38,922 nt of DNA from a bacterium (GTDB lineage Bacteria; Verrucomicrobiota; Kiritimatiellia; RFP12; UBA1067). A model generated the notes under the pieces. That model saw only the letters and a program-made list of their open reading frames with translations. It did not search any database and was not told the DNA's origin. Position numbers and translations under genes: made by a program. Below, one piece after another: positions 25,125 through 33,846 of the stretch (positions within the stretch are counted from its first letter, which is position 1; the number at the start of each line of letters is the position of its first letter). The stretch covers positions 1 through 38,922 of the forward strand of contig JANYBJ010000004.1 of the NCBI GenBank assembly GCA_025360845.1, written 5' to 3'.

Positions 25125-26165
25125 ATGGACGAACTCTACATCGGCGTGTCAGGCATCAATGCGATTGATAATCCGGGCCCCGGCATTGGCGTCGCCCGCA
25201 GCCTCAAAGAAGATCCGGATCTCGCCGTGAACATCGTTGGCCTCGCCTACGACGCCATGGAGCCAGGCATCTATATGGATTGGGTCGTGGACAAATCGTT
25301 TATTCTTCCTTATCCATCCGGCGCCGGCGAGGCCTTTGTCGAGCGGCTGCTCTTCATCAAGCGGAACCACGGACTCGATGTCGTCATCCCGAATCTCGAC
25401 GCTGAACTGCCGCTTTACATCAAACACGCCGCCATGCTCGCCGACCACGGCATTCTCACCTTCCTGCCAAGCATGGAGCAGTTCCGGCTGCGCGGCAAAG
25501 ACCGGCTGCTCGACATCGCCTCGAAGATCAGCATCTCGCTGCCGTGTACCAAGATTGTGAACAGTTTGGACGGCCTGCTGCAGGCCCTCAAGGAGGTCGG
25601 TCTGCCCGCGATGGTGAAAGGCAGTTTTTACAAAGCCTATAAATGCCACACCGTTGCGGAGGCCGTATCGCACTATCACGATCTGGTTGCAGAGTGGGGG
25701 TACCCCATTATTGTCCAGCAGGTTGTTACGGGTGACGAAATGAACATTGTCGGACTCGGTGACGGCGAGGGCAACTCGCTCGGGCTCGTCGGCATCAAGA
25801 AATTATCGGTCACCGCGCTTGGAAAAATTTGGACCGGAGTCACGGTGAAGAACCAGAAGATGCTGGCGGCGGTGGCTGGTTTCATCCGGGAATTCAAGTG
25901 GCGCGGGCCGTTTGAGCTGGAGTGCATGGTCAATGGCGAGGAGGTATTTCTCATCGAGATCAATCCGCGTTTTCCGGCGTGGAGCTACTTTGCTACGGGC
26001 GTTGGCCTCAATTTGCCGTCACGCCTGGTTCGGCGATGCCTTGGCTTACCTGTGCCGCCTGTACCCGACTACGACGCCGGCAAACTCTTTATCCGCTACA
26101 CCTACGAACTTGTGACCGACATGGCGAATTTCCAGAAAGCGGTCACGCGAGGAGAGGCACCATGA
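25125..26165 (+). CDS. ATP-grasp family ligase
   Basis: 346 residues. The N-terminal part (GVSGINAIDNPGPGIGVARSLKE) is a pre-ATP-grasp fold like that of carbamoyl-phosphate-synthase relatives. The nucleotide-binding half includes LPAMVKGSFYKAYKCHT, PIIVQQVVTGDEMNIVGLGD, then GPFELECMVNGEEVFLIEINPRFPAWSYFATG. That last stretch carries the Glu and Asn metal ligands of the ATP-grasp active site. Such enzymes join a carboxylate to an amine through an acyl phosphate. The substrate cannot be told. The next gene starts within its stop codon (ATGA), so the two products are made in step. Confidence 0.9.
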   Translation: MDELYIGVSGINAIDNPGPGIGVARSLKEDPDLAVNIVGLAYDAMEPGIYMDWVVDKSFILPYPSGAGEAFVERLLFIKRNHGLDVVIPNLDAELPLYIKHAAMLADHGILTFLPSMEQFRLRGKDRLLDIASKISISLPCTKIVNSLDGLLQALKEVGLPAMVKGSFYKAYKCHTVAEAVSHYHDLVAEWGYPIIVQQVVTGDEMNIVGLGDGEGNSLGLVGIKKLSVTALGKIWTGVTVKNQKMLAAVAGFIREFKWRGPFELECMVNGEEVFLIEINPRFPAWSYFATGVGLNLPSRLVRRCLGLPVPPVPDYDAGKLFIRYTYELVTDMANFQKAVTRGEAP

Positions 26166-27523
26166 AACCCGCTTACGAGAAACCGGTTATCAAGAAGCTG
26201 CACAACGGGCTGATGAACAAGTTCGGGTACAGTCCCGCCTACGCCCGCAAGGTGCGCACCGACATCGACGGCGTGCCTGTCGCCGACCTCGTCGAGAAGT
26301 TCGGCTCGCCGCTGTTTGTCTATTCGGAGCGCATCCTCCGGCAGAAATACCGCCAAATGCACACGGCGTTCTCGACGCGCTATCCGAATGTCGTTTTCGG
26401 ATGGTCCTACAAGACCAACTATCTCAACGCCATCTGCGCGCTTATGCACCAGCAAGGCTCGATTGCCGAGGTGGTGTCCGGCATGGAGTACGAGAAAGCG
26501 CGTGCGCTCGGTGTTCCAGGTGAAAACATCATCTTCAACGGACCTCACAAAGCGCAGGCCGCACTGGAAACGGCTGTCCGCGAGGGTGCGATGATCAATG
26601 TGGACCACCTCGATGAGATCTACGCCCTTGAACGGGTCGCTCAAAAGCTCGGGCGGCAACTCCATGTGGGCCTGCGCTTGAACCTCGACGCTGGCGTGTA
26701 TCCGCAATGGTCGAGGTTCGGGTTTAACCTGGAGAGCGGCCAGGCCTTGGAGGCTGCCAAACGCATGAAGTACGGCGGCAAACTGGTGCTTAGCGGACTG
26801 CACTGTCACCTCGGCACCTTCATCATGGATGCGGGCGCTTACGCGCGGCAGGTCGAGAAGATGGTCGCTTTCGGGTGTGAGCTCGAAAAGGCCTTCGGCT
26901 ATTCCATCGAGTATCTCGACATCGGCGGCGGGTTCCCGTCGAAGAGCCGGCTCAAGGGCGTCTACCTGCCGCCCGAAGTCGCGTTGCCTGCCATTGATGA
27001 GTATGCGGAGGCCATTGCACAGGCGTTGACCAAGGCGTTGCGACCGGGCGATTTTCCGAAGCTGATTCTCGAGTCCGGTCGCGCGCTGGTGGACGAAGCC
27101 GGTTTCCTGATCACCACCATCACAGCCACGAAGCGCCTGCCAGACGGCACGCGCGCCTACGTGGCCGACGCCGGCGTGAACCTGCTCTTCACGGCGAACT
27201 GGTTTAAATTCAACATTGAGATGGACCGTGAAGTCGGCGGCGTCAACGAGCAGAGCGTCATCTATGGCCCGCTCTGCATGAACATTGACGTGGTGGACGA
27301 GAGCGTGCTTCTGCCGCCGCTCTCATGCGGGATGCGGCTGACGGTTTCGCCGGTGGGCGCCTATAACCACACGCAGTCCTTGCAGTTTATTGAATATCGG
27401 CCCGCCTCGGTGCTCATCGGCGAACGCGGCGAAGTGGACCTCATCCGCGAGGCCGAGGACCTGGCCGACATCACGCGGCGGGAGCGGATGCCCAAGCGGT
27501 TCGCGCAGGAAGAAGTCGGATGA
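26162..27523 (+). CDS. Fold-type III PLP enzyme, diaminopimelate-decarboxylase-like
   Basis: 453 residues with all the parts of an active DAP/ornithine decarboxylase-type enzyme. The PLP lysine is Lys84 (WSYKTNYL), His216 is in GLHCHLGTF, the phosphate-binding glycines are at 255-257 (DIGGGFPSK), ESGRALVDEAG begins at Glu304, and the second-subunit stretch CMNIDVV has Cys372 and Asp376. It should remove a carboxyl group from a D- or L-amino acid end, or racemise it. Differences from LysA (YKTN instead of AVKAN, CMNID instead of CESxD) and its partners argue against plain lysine synthesis. It overlaps both neighbours by 4 bp. Confidence 0.88.
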   Translation: MKPAYEKPVIKKLHNGLMNKFGYSPAYARKVRTDIDGVPVADLVEKFGSPLFVYSERILRQKYRQMHTAFSTRYPNVVFGWSYKTNYLNAICALMHQQGSIAEVVSGMEYEKARALGVPGENIIFNGPHKAQAALETAVREGAMINVDHLDEIYALERVAQKLGRQLHVGLRLNLDAGVYPQWSRFGFNLESGQALEAAKRMKYGGKLVLSGLHCHLGTFIMDAGAYARQVEKMVAFGCELEKAFGYSIEYLDIGGGFPSKSRLKGVYLPPEVALPAIDEYAEAIAQALTKALRPGDFPKLILESGRALVDEAGFLITTITATKRLPDGTRAYVADAGVNLLFTANWFKFNIEMDREVGGVNEQSVIYGPLCMNIDVVDESVLLPPLSCGMRLTVSPVGAYNHTQSLQFIEYRPASVLIGERGEVDLIREAEDLADITRRERMPKRFAQEEVG

Positions 27524-29586
27524 AGGCACACCTCAAAGCTTTCTTTTGCAGCTACGCGGACGTTTTCTTCCTGCCGGCTGTCTCGCTTGGCGTGATCATC
27601 TTCACGTTAACGCTGGTCTACCCGGCCATGGCGCTGGCGGGAATCATCGCCGTCGCGGCAGCGTATGGCTTTGCGCGGCTGGTTCGGATGGAAAAGCAGT
27701 TCTTGGAGTCCGGCTACTACACCTACAATCCGTTGCTGGTCGGGTTGTCGCTCGGGTACCTGTTCCAGTTCAGCGCGCTGACCGCCTTCTTCATCGCGTG
27801 CGCCGGCGTGATGACGTTCCTGGTCACCGTCTTTCTTTCGAATGTGTTCCTGACCTATTTGAGGCTGCCGATTCTGAGTCTGCCGTTTGTGGTCGTCAGT
27901 TCGGTCGCCTACCTCGCGTCGGCACGCTATTCGGACCTGGCGGTTCGGCTGCACGCCGACACCGCGATCCTGACGACGGATTTCGGCATGCCTTTCTGGC
28001 TGTCCGGCTTCTTCAAGGCGTTCGGCGCGGTGCTCTTCATGCCAAGCGTTGTGGTGGGGGTCGTGCTGAGCGTCGTGGTGCTGCGCCATTCACGCGTGCA
28101 GTTTCTGCTGGCGCTGCTCGGCTATTACACCGGCGCGGCAATCCGCGCGCTCATGGTCGGCTCGGCCGCGCTGGCCTTTGCGGACCTCAACAACTTCAAC
28201 TTCATCTTCATCGCGATGGCGGTGGGCGGCGTGTTTCTCATCCCGTCGCGCACCAGCTACCTGCTCGCCCTGATCGCGGTTGCCGTTTCCACGATGCTGA
28301 TGGATGCGGCCACCGGGTTCTGGTATTACTACGGCATTCCCGTGTTCACGCTGCCGTTCAACGTCGTGACGCTCGGCATGCTTTACGTGCTGGCGCTGAT
28401 GCGGCATCCGATGGTTGTCACGAGCATGGGTCGCACGCCGGAGGAGACGCTTGAGATTCACCTCGCCAACCGTCTCCGTTATCCAGGCCAGGAGCGCACG
28501 CTTTTCCTGCCGTTCGCAGGCAAGTGGACGGTGTGGCAGGGCTTCGACGGGCAGTGGACGCACAAGGGCAGCTGGCGTTACGCCTACGATTTCGTCATCA
28601 CCGACGAGCAGGGCAAGATGCATGGAGGCGAGGGCGTGCGGCTCGACGACTACTACTGCTTCAACAAGCCGGCGCTTTCGCCGGTGCGCGGCCGCGTCGC
28701 GCAGATTGTGGACGACCTGCCCGACAGTCCCATCGGCGGAGCTGACGCGGCCAACAACTGGGGCAACGTCGTCATCATCGAGGATCCGCGCGGCTTCTTC
28801 GTGGAGCTGTCGCACTTCGCCGAAAAAACCGTCCGCGTGAAAAAGGGCGAGTGGGTCGAGCGCGGCACGGTGCTGGGCTTGTGCGGCAACAGCGGATACT
28901 CGCCGCAGCCGCACATCCACGTGCAGATACAGTCTGCTGAAGCCATTGGCGCGGCATCGTTGCCGTTCAGCTTCGTCAGTTACGCTGAAGGCGGCGAGTT
29001 CCATTCGAATAACCTGCCGCAGGAGCAGCACAAGGTGGAGCCGCTCTACCGCGACAAACGCCTCGACAACATCACCAACTTCGTGCTCGATGACGAACTG
29101 CACTATCACGTCTTGCGCGACGGAAAAGAGGCAGGCGACCTTAAACTGAAAGTGAAGATGGCGTCGGACGGCTCGTTCTATTTCGAGTCGCCGCGCGGCC
29201 AGCTCTATTTCGGCAAACACGAAGGCACCTTCTATTTTTATCGCGTCACCGGCGAGGACAAATGGCTGCGTCTGCTTTTCCTCGCATTGCCCCGGATGCC
29301 GCTGGCCTACCGTGAAAAGCTGACGTGGCATGACTATGTGCCGGCGGGGCTGGTCATATCCGGCTTGCGCGGAGCGGTGGTGGGCTTCCTCAGTTCCTTA
29401 TGTCCTAGGCTGGCCACGGTGAAAGTGACGCAGACCTTCGTGAGCGAGAGCCGCATCGCGACCCTTGTGGCCGTCGGCGTGTTGCACCAGCGCCGGTGCG
29501 CTTCGGTTGAGTTGGACCGGCAGAAGGGGTTTGCCGCGGTGACCGTGGATGATGTGACACTCAGGAGGGTGAGCCACGAGCCTTGA
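27520..29586 (+). CDS. Urea-transporter-like membrane domain fused to an M23 metallopeptidase
   Basis: 688 residues. Residues 1-300 have about ten hydrophobic segments. They resemble the urea transporter family: YTYNPLLVGLSLGYLF early, and YYYGIPVFTLPFNVVTLGMLYVLAL at the end, like the GxPVLTxPF region of true urea channels. Residues 320-480 form an M23 (LytM) peptidase domain. His348 and Asp357 lie in HKGSWRYAYDF, His432 in LSHFAE, and His465/His467 in PQPHIHVQIQ, so the zinc ligands are present. A beta-rich tail follows (500-688). M23 enzymes cut peptidoglycan cross-links, so the protein could couple a channel to the cell wall. Urea transport itself is not claimed. It overlaps the PLP enzyme gene by 4 bp. 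Confidence 0.85.
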   Translation: MKAHLKAFFCSYADVFFLPAVSLGVIIFTLTLVYPAMALAGIIAVAAAYGFARLVRMEKQFLESGYYTYNPLLVGLSLGYLFQFSALTAFFIACAGVMTFLVTVFLSNVFLTYLRLPILSLPFVVVSSVAYLASARYSDLAVRLHADTAILTTDFGMPFWLSGFFKAFGAVLFMPSVVVGVVLSVVVLRHSRVQFLLALLGYYTGAAIRALMVGSAALAFADLNNFNFIFIAMAVGGVFLIPSRTSYLLALIAVAVSTMLMDAATGFWYYYGIPVFTLPFNVVTLGMLYVLALMRHPMVVTSMGRTPEETLEIHLANRLRYPGQERTLFLPFAGKWTVWQGFDGQWTHKGSWRYAYDFVITDEQGKMHGGEGVRLDDYYCFNKPALSPVRGRVAQIVDDLPDSPIGGADAANNWGNVVIIEDPRGFFVELSHFAEKTVRVKKGEWVERGTVLGLCGNSGYSPQPHIHVQIQSAEAIGAASLPFSFVSYAEGGEFHSNNLPQEQHKVEPLYRDKRLDNITNFVLDDELHYHVLRDGKEAGDLKLKVKMASDGSFYFESPRGQLYFGKHEGTFYFYRVTGEDKWLRLLFLALPRMPLAYREKLTWHDYVPAGLVISGLRGAVVGFLSSLCPRLATVKVTQTFVSESRIATLVAVGVLHQRRCASVELDRQKGFAAVTVDDVTLRRVSHEP

Positions 29587-29608
29587 CTCAAACCGTCTGC
29601 CAGGCGCG

Positions 29609-30508
29609 TTGACGCCCGCGTTCGTGAGCCGCCTCATCCTGTGGATAAAGGCCGCCGCGCTCCTGCGCCTGACGTGCGGCACGCACGTCGCCTTTGCCGC
29701 AAATCAGGTCGGCCTCTCCGCCTACAGTTCCGAAATCGCCGCGTATTGCGCCTATCTCAATTACCACGACACCGCTTCCAAAGACCACTCATACTTGGCC
29801 GGCGCCTATGCGTCTCTTGGCTGCGGTATGGAGCACCTGTTGGAAGCCGAGGCGGACACGATACGGAAGTGCTATCGCGGATATCCGTCCCTGAGTCAAA
29901 ACGACACCACAATCGCCTATGCCAATTTCAGCGTCCCGCACCTCAAGTTGCGCATCGGCGGACACTTTGTCGACAGTGAAGATCCCTATACCGACCAAGG
30001 CCGGGTCGCGTTTGGCGGCGCAGAATACTACGTGGCCAGGCGCTGGTCCGCCGGCGTGGACAGCGCGTACACGAAGTACCCGAATTTTCAAACCGGACTC
30101 GAGGTTGTCCAGCTCACGCCGCATGTGGGCGTCACGTTCGGGCGGGGCGGGCAGCATCTCTGGAACAATGACCTGCGGGGGTACTGGATTCACCTGAGCC
30201 GCGACTTTGACGGGCTAGGCGATGATTTTGTCTCAGCCGAGGACAGGATCTCGTTCATCTGGCAGCGCTGGACGTTCTCGACAGTTGGCTGGGCCGGTGA
30301 GCAACTCTTCGCCGTTCGCAACGAAGGCTTCGCGCTCTACAATACGGGCGAGGAACACAAAGCCGGTTATGGCGCGGAAGTCAGCTACGCGTTCTCAGAA
30401 CACCTCGCCCTCAAAGTGCGGGCCAACCGGGAGGAGTTCAGGGACATTGCCTCCACACCCCATGCCTCTTCGGACATGTATTTGGCGATGTTAAGCCTGC
30501 GATTCTAA
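29609..30508 (+). CDS. Outer-membrane beta-barrel-like protein
   Basis: About 299 residues. No ATG fits. TTG at 29609 or GTG at 29624 are the candidate starts, both leading into a signal sequence (LILWIKAAALLRLTCGTHVAFA-ANQ). The mature chain is made of alternating short strands rich in aromatic residues and Gly, with Asp/Asn turns (HLKLRIGGHFVDSEDPY, GRVAFGGAEYYVARRWSAGV), and it ends in a phenylalanine (AMLSLRF), the usual C-terminal mark for outer-membrane barrel insertion. Likely a porin- or receptor-like partner of the operon. It lies 22 bp after the fusion gene. Exact start uncertain. Confidence 0.75.
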   Translation: MTPAFVSRLILWIKAAALLRLTCGTHVAFAANQVGLSAYSSEIAAYCAYLNYHDTASKDHSYLAGAYASLGCGMEHLLEAEADTIRKCYRGYPSLSQNDTTIAYANFSVPHLKLRIGGHFVDSEDPYTDQGRVAFGGAEYYVARRWSAGVDSAYTKYPNFQTGLEVVQLTPHVGVTFGRGGQHLWNNDLRGYWIHLSRDFDGLGDDFVSAEDRISFIWQRWTFSTVGWAGEQLFAVRNEGFALYNTGEEHKAGYGAEVSYAFSEHLALKVRANREEFRDIASTPHASSDMYLAMLSLRF

Positions 30509-30526
30509 CCGCGAAAGAAACACGTT

Positions 30527-31957
30527 ATGAAAAAATACACAGACCTCCTGCTTATCGTGGCTTGCTTGTTCTCCGTGCGGCCCGCCTGCGCCCAAGTGCC
30601 CCAGCTCCTCAACTACCAGGGCCGTGTCACCGTCGGCGGCACGAATTTCGATGGCACGGCCCAGTTCAAGTTCGCCCTCGTCAACGCGACCGGCAGCACC
30701 AACTACTGGAGCAACGATGGTCGCGTCACGGGCCAACCCGTAACCGCCGTCGCACTCAGTGTCACCAAGGGCCTCTACTCGGTGCTGTTGGGCGACACCG
30801 GTGTGGCTGGCATGGGGTATGCGGTTTCGTCCCTCATCTTCACGAACTCCGAGGTGCGTCTGCGGGTGTGGTTCAACGACGGAGTGACCGGTTTCCAGCA
30901 GCTCACGCCGGACCAGCGCGTTGCCGCCGTCGGTTATGCGCTGGTGGCTGCGAACGTGGATCCCGCCGCAGACGTTCGCGGCCAGCGCCTGCTCATCGGT
31001 GCGGGTCATGTCTTGAGCGGGACAAACGCGACGATCGCCGGAGGTTATCTGAACGTCGCAACGAACAGCTACGCTGCCGTCGGAGGCGGGTTGGGCAATA
31101 TGGCCGGCGGCAGTGGCGCTACCGCCAGCGGCGGCCTTACAAACACGGCTACAGGCTTCGCGGCAACAGTCTCGGGAGGCGAGTGGAACTGGGCCAGCGG
31201 TGCGGCTTCCTTAATCGGTGGCGGCTACGGGAATTTGGCCAGCGGCGTGGAATCGGTTGTCGGAGGCGGCGAAATGAACGGCGCGTCAGGGGTCATTTCG
31301 TTCGTGGGGGGCGGATATGGCAATATCGCCAGCGGCTATGCTGCGGCGATCCCTGGCGGTTATGCCAATCTGGCCAGCGGGCCGTATTCATTTGCCGCAG
31401 GCGCAGGGGCTGTGGTGACGAATATTGGGGCGTTCGTCTGGGCCGACGCGTCCAGCACAAACGCGGTTCGCTCCACCGTCAACAACCAGTTCACTGCCCG
31501 TTGTGCCGGCGGTGTGCGTTTCTACGCCAACTCCAATGCCACTGTCGGCGTGCAACTGGTTGCGGGCGGCAACGCTTGGAGCGCCACCAGTGACCGTACC
31601 CTCAAGGAGAACTTCCGGCCTGTCGATACCCGCGCCGTACTGGCAAAGGTGGCGGCGACACCCGTGACGGAGTGGAACCTGATCTCACAAGATCCCGCCA
31701 TCCGCCACATCGGGCCGATGGCGCAGGACTTCAAGGCCGCGTTCGATGTCGGCGAAGATGACCGCCATATCAGCACCTCCGACGCAGACGGCGTGGCTTT
31801 CGCCGCGATCCAAGGACTGGATGACGTCATGAAAGAAAAGGAGGCGCGTATCGCGGAATTGGAAAGGCGTCTGAACGGGTTGGAAGCCAAGTTGCAACAA
31901 CTCGGTCGCCTTCTCGAACAGGCACCCCATACCCGTATCCGGGAGCAAACAGAATGA
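30527..31957 (+). CDS. Secreted fibre-like protein: YadA-head repeats and S74 chaperone domain
   Basis: 476 residues. Signal peptide LLLIVACLFSVRPACA-QVP. Residues 25-150 form a beta domain beginning PQLLNYQGRVTVGGTNFDGT, seen in many secreted proteins of this phylum. Residues 160-300 hold about eight short repeats of the type GGGYGNLASG, as in trimeric YadA heads. A peptidase S74 (intramolecular chaperone) domain begins near 354 with SDRTLKENF and includes GPMAQDF. The final 50 residues are a coiled coil (KEKEARIAELERRLNGLEAKLQQL). Expected to form a trimeric surface fibre. S74 also occurs in phage tail spikes, but no phage genes are nearby. It starts 18 bp after the barrel gene and its stop overlaps the next start. 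Confidence 0.85.
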   Translation: MKKYTDLLLIVACLFSVRPACAQVPQLLNYQGRVTVGGTNFDGTAQFKFALVNATGSTNYWSNDGRVTGQPVTAVALSVTKGLYSVLLGDTGVAGMGYAVSSLIFTNSEVRLRVWFNDGVTGFQQLTPDQRVAAVGYALVAANVDPAADVRGQRLLIGAGHVLSGTNATIAGGYLNVATNSYAAVGGGLGNMAGGSGATASGGLTNTATGFAATVSGGEWNWASGAASLIGGGYGNLASGVESVVGGGEMNGASGVISFVGGGYGNIASGYAAAIPGGYANLASGPYSFAAGAGAVVTNIGAFVWADASSTNAVRSTVNNQFTARCAGGVRFYANSNATVGVQLVAGGNAWSATSDRTLKENFRPVDTRAVLAKVAATPVTEWNLISQDPAIRHIGPMAQDFKAAFDVGEDDRHISTSDADGVAFAAIQGLDDVMKEKEARIAELERRLNGLEAKLQQLGRLLEQAPHTRIREQTE

Positions 31958-32859
31958 ACGCGCCACCGCAAGTCCGTTTGAGCGTAATAGCCCTCGCTGT
32001 CACACCGGTACTGCTGGTGGCACCTTCCGTTTTGTTCGCCGCTGGTGCCGCCTCGGTACTCGACTCCGGCGGCAAGCGCGTGGTCAGCGCCACGTACAGC
32101 ATGGATGGCAGCCTCGCCAGTCTGGGTGGCATCACCGCAGCGGCCTCGCCGCAAGTGGTCGCTAGACACGGCTACGCGGGCCAACTCTACGATGTGCAAA
32201 GCCTCGCCATCAGCGCTTCGGCGGGTACGGTCAATGAAACCGGCACGAGCCAGCTTAGCGCCAAGGCAAACTTGGACGATTCCACTTTTCTTTCGCTTGC
32301 CGCAACCAGTGTCGTATGGAGTGTGGCGAGTGGCCCCATCGCTTCCATCAGTATCAGCGGCCTCGCGACCGCTTCCAACGTGTACCAAGACACTGCGGCC
32401 ACGGTGCGCGCTGATTATCAATCCAAGGTCAGCACCCTGCCTCTCACGGTCCTCAACGTGGGCAATGACGATTACGGGCTCTATGCTCAAGACGGCCTGG
32501 ATGACGCCTGGCAAGTCCGCTACTTCGGAGTCAACAACCCTCAAGCCGGCCCGGATGCCGACCCTGATGGCGAGGGCGTGAGCAACTACAAGGAGTTTAT
32601 CGCCGACACGAACCCGACCAATGCGCTCTCCTTCTTTCACATCCTGAACATCGCTCATGCCGCGGGCTTCAGCGTCTTCTTCCAATCCTCTGCGGATCGG
32701 AAATACACGCTTTATTACGCGACCAATCTGGCTTCTTCGGCATGGACGAACATTCCGTCTCAGACCGAAATTCCCGGCAGCGGCGGGGTGGGGGTGCTGA
32801 CTGATCCTTCACCCGCCGGCAGATATCGGTATTATCGTGTCGGAGTCAGGTTGCCGTGA
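31954..32859 (+). CDS. Secreted protein with Ig-like domain and calcium-type segment, last gene of the operon
   Basis: 301 residues with a signal peptide (PVLLVAPSVLFA-AGA). Residues 30-75 contain a strand-rich part (KRVVSATYSMDGSLASLGG) that recurs in secreted proteins of Verrucomicrobiota. Residues 75-165 resemble a bacterial Ig-like domain. Around 180-215 lies DDAWQVRYFGVNNPQAGPDADPDGEGVSNYKEF, a single DxDxDG segment. The C-terminal 80 residues are beta-rich (KYTLYYATNLASSAWTNIP). Coupled to the fibre gene by an ATGA overlap. Role unknown; possibly surface attachment. Confidence 0.78.
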   Translation: MNAPPQVRLSVIALAVTPVLLVAPSVLFAAGAASVLDSGGKRVVSATYSMDGSLASLGGITAAASPQVVARHGYAGQLYDVQSLAISASAGTVNETGTSQLSAKANLDDSTFLSLAATSVVWSVASGPIASISISGLATASNVYQDTAATVRADYQSKVSTLPLTVLNVGNDDYGLYAQDGLDDAWQVRYFGVNNPQAGPDADPDGEGVSNYKEFIADTNPTNALSFFHILNIAHAAGFSVFFQSSADRKYTLYYATNLASSAWTNIPSQTEIPGSGGVGVLTDPSPAGRYRYYRVGVRLP

Positions 32860-33206
32860 GAGCAAAGGGAGCGGAAATGTGGCGTGCCGCGGCAGATGAT
32901 GACAGAGCCGTTATTCTGTGAGGCGGTTGTCTGTCATAATCCTGTGATACAACTGTATTCATATGAAAGCCGTCTGCCTGACAGCGCTCCATGCCCAGAG
33001 GCCCACGCCGAATCTGAATTACGACGCGACCAAGCCGACCAAGCGTAAGGATGGCGGAAAGCGAAAGGCGAGGCCATGATGTGTTGGCACGGCTATTTAC
33101 GGGCTGCACTGATCAGCATCGGGCAAGCGGCGCAGCGGCAGACGAAAGGCCCGCTCGCAAGAGCGCATCGCGGCAACCTGTCCAGGCCTCAATATGCAAT
33201 GAAGTC
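32860..33206. other. Intergenic stretch after the operon
   Basis: About 350 bp with no supported gene. GTTGT and ACAAC around 32930-32956 form short imperfect arms, not a convincing terminator. Open frames across it have no recognisable sequence. It is probably old debris joined to the pseudogene that follows. Confidence 0.4.
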
Positions 33207-33711
33207 CCCGCGCATCCGTTCGACCTGATCTTGGGCCGGCCCGGTTCGAAGTCGGTCACAGTCAGTGTGCTGACGACATCAAGGGTTGCATTGCCTTCGG
33301 GACGCGAGAGGGTGACCTAGCCTCCACAACACCCTCACATGTTTTTCTGAAAGGTGAGCCGGAAGAAATCGGTCTGTCCGGGCTTTTGCCGAATACCCGA
33401 TACGTTTACCAGTTCCGTTCGGCGCGGACCAACAGCGCGGAGTTCAGCTTTCAATCGGCCCGTCCACCGGGCAGCGCCTTCACCTTTACGGTCACGGCTG
33501 ACTCGCATCTCGACGAGCACACCGATCCGCTGACCTATCGGCAGACGCTGGCGAACGCGCTCGCCTGCTGCAGGACGACTACGCATGGGAGTGGGGCGAT
33601 GCGCTGTTCGTCGTGCTCGATCCGTACTGGCACACGCGGAAACCGCGCGGGCCAAGCGACAGTTGGAAGGGCTCGCTCGGCAGCGAACAGTATCAGTGGC
33701 TCACTCGTACA
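33207..33711 (+). pseudogene. Decayed metallophosphoesterase gene with frameshift and internal deletion
   Basis: Three pieces of one protein lie in three frames. 33207-33270 encodes PAHPFDLILGRPGSKSVTVSV. 33272-33567 encodes DDIKGCIAFGTREGD, then GLLPNTRYVYQFR and FTVTADSHLDEHTD (a metal-site Asp-x-His). 33568-33711 encodes QDDYAWEWGDALFVVLDPYWH and GSEQYQWLTRT. This is a secreted metallophosphoesterase of the purple-acid-phosphatase style with a fibronectin-like front. The part that normally supplies the middle metal ligands (after TLANAL) and the C-terminal HH/HGH region are missing. It cannot be active. Confidence 0.7.
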
Positions 33712-33846
33712 CAATTCCTCCACGCCGCAAACCATGAGCCCGCGAAAGGCGGAAGATGTTGGAACAGTTGGAACAGTTGCTCGGATACGCACACTGACGG
33801 CTTGAACCGCGCAGCCCCTTCGCCTATACTGGACCCCATTCTCTTC

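Noticed and set aside
27520-29586. A true urea transporter and urea metabolism locus
   Set aside because: No urease or urea carboxylase genes nearby, and the domain is fused to a peptidase; only fold-level similarity is supported.
30527-31957. Phage tail fibre marking a prophage
   Set aside because: Signal peptide, YadA-type repeats and operon context, with no phage structural, lysis or integrase genes in the window.
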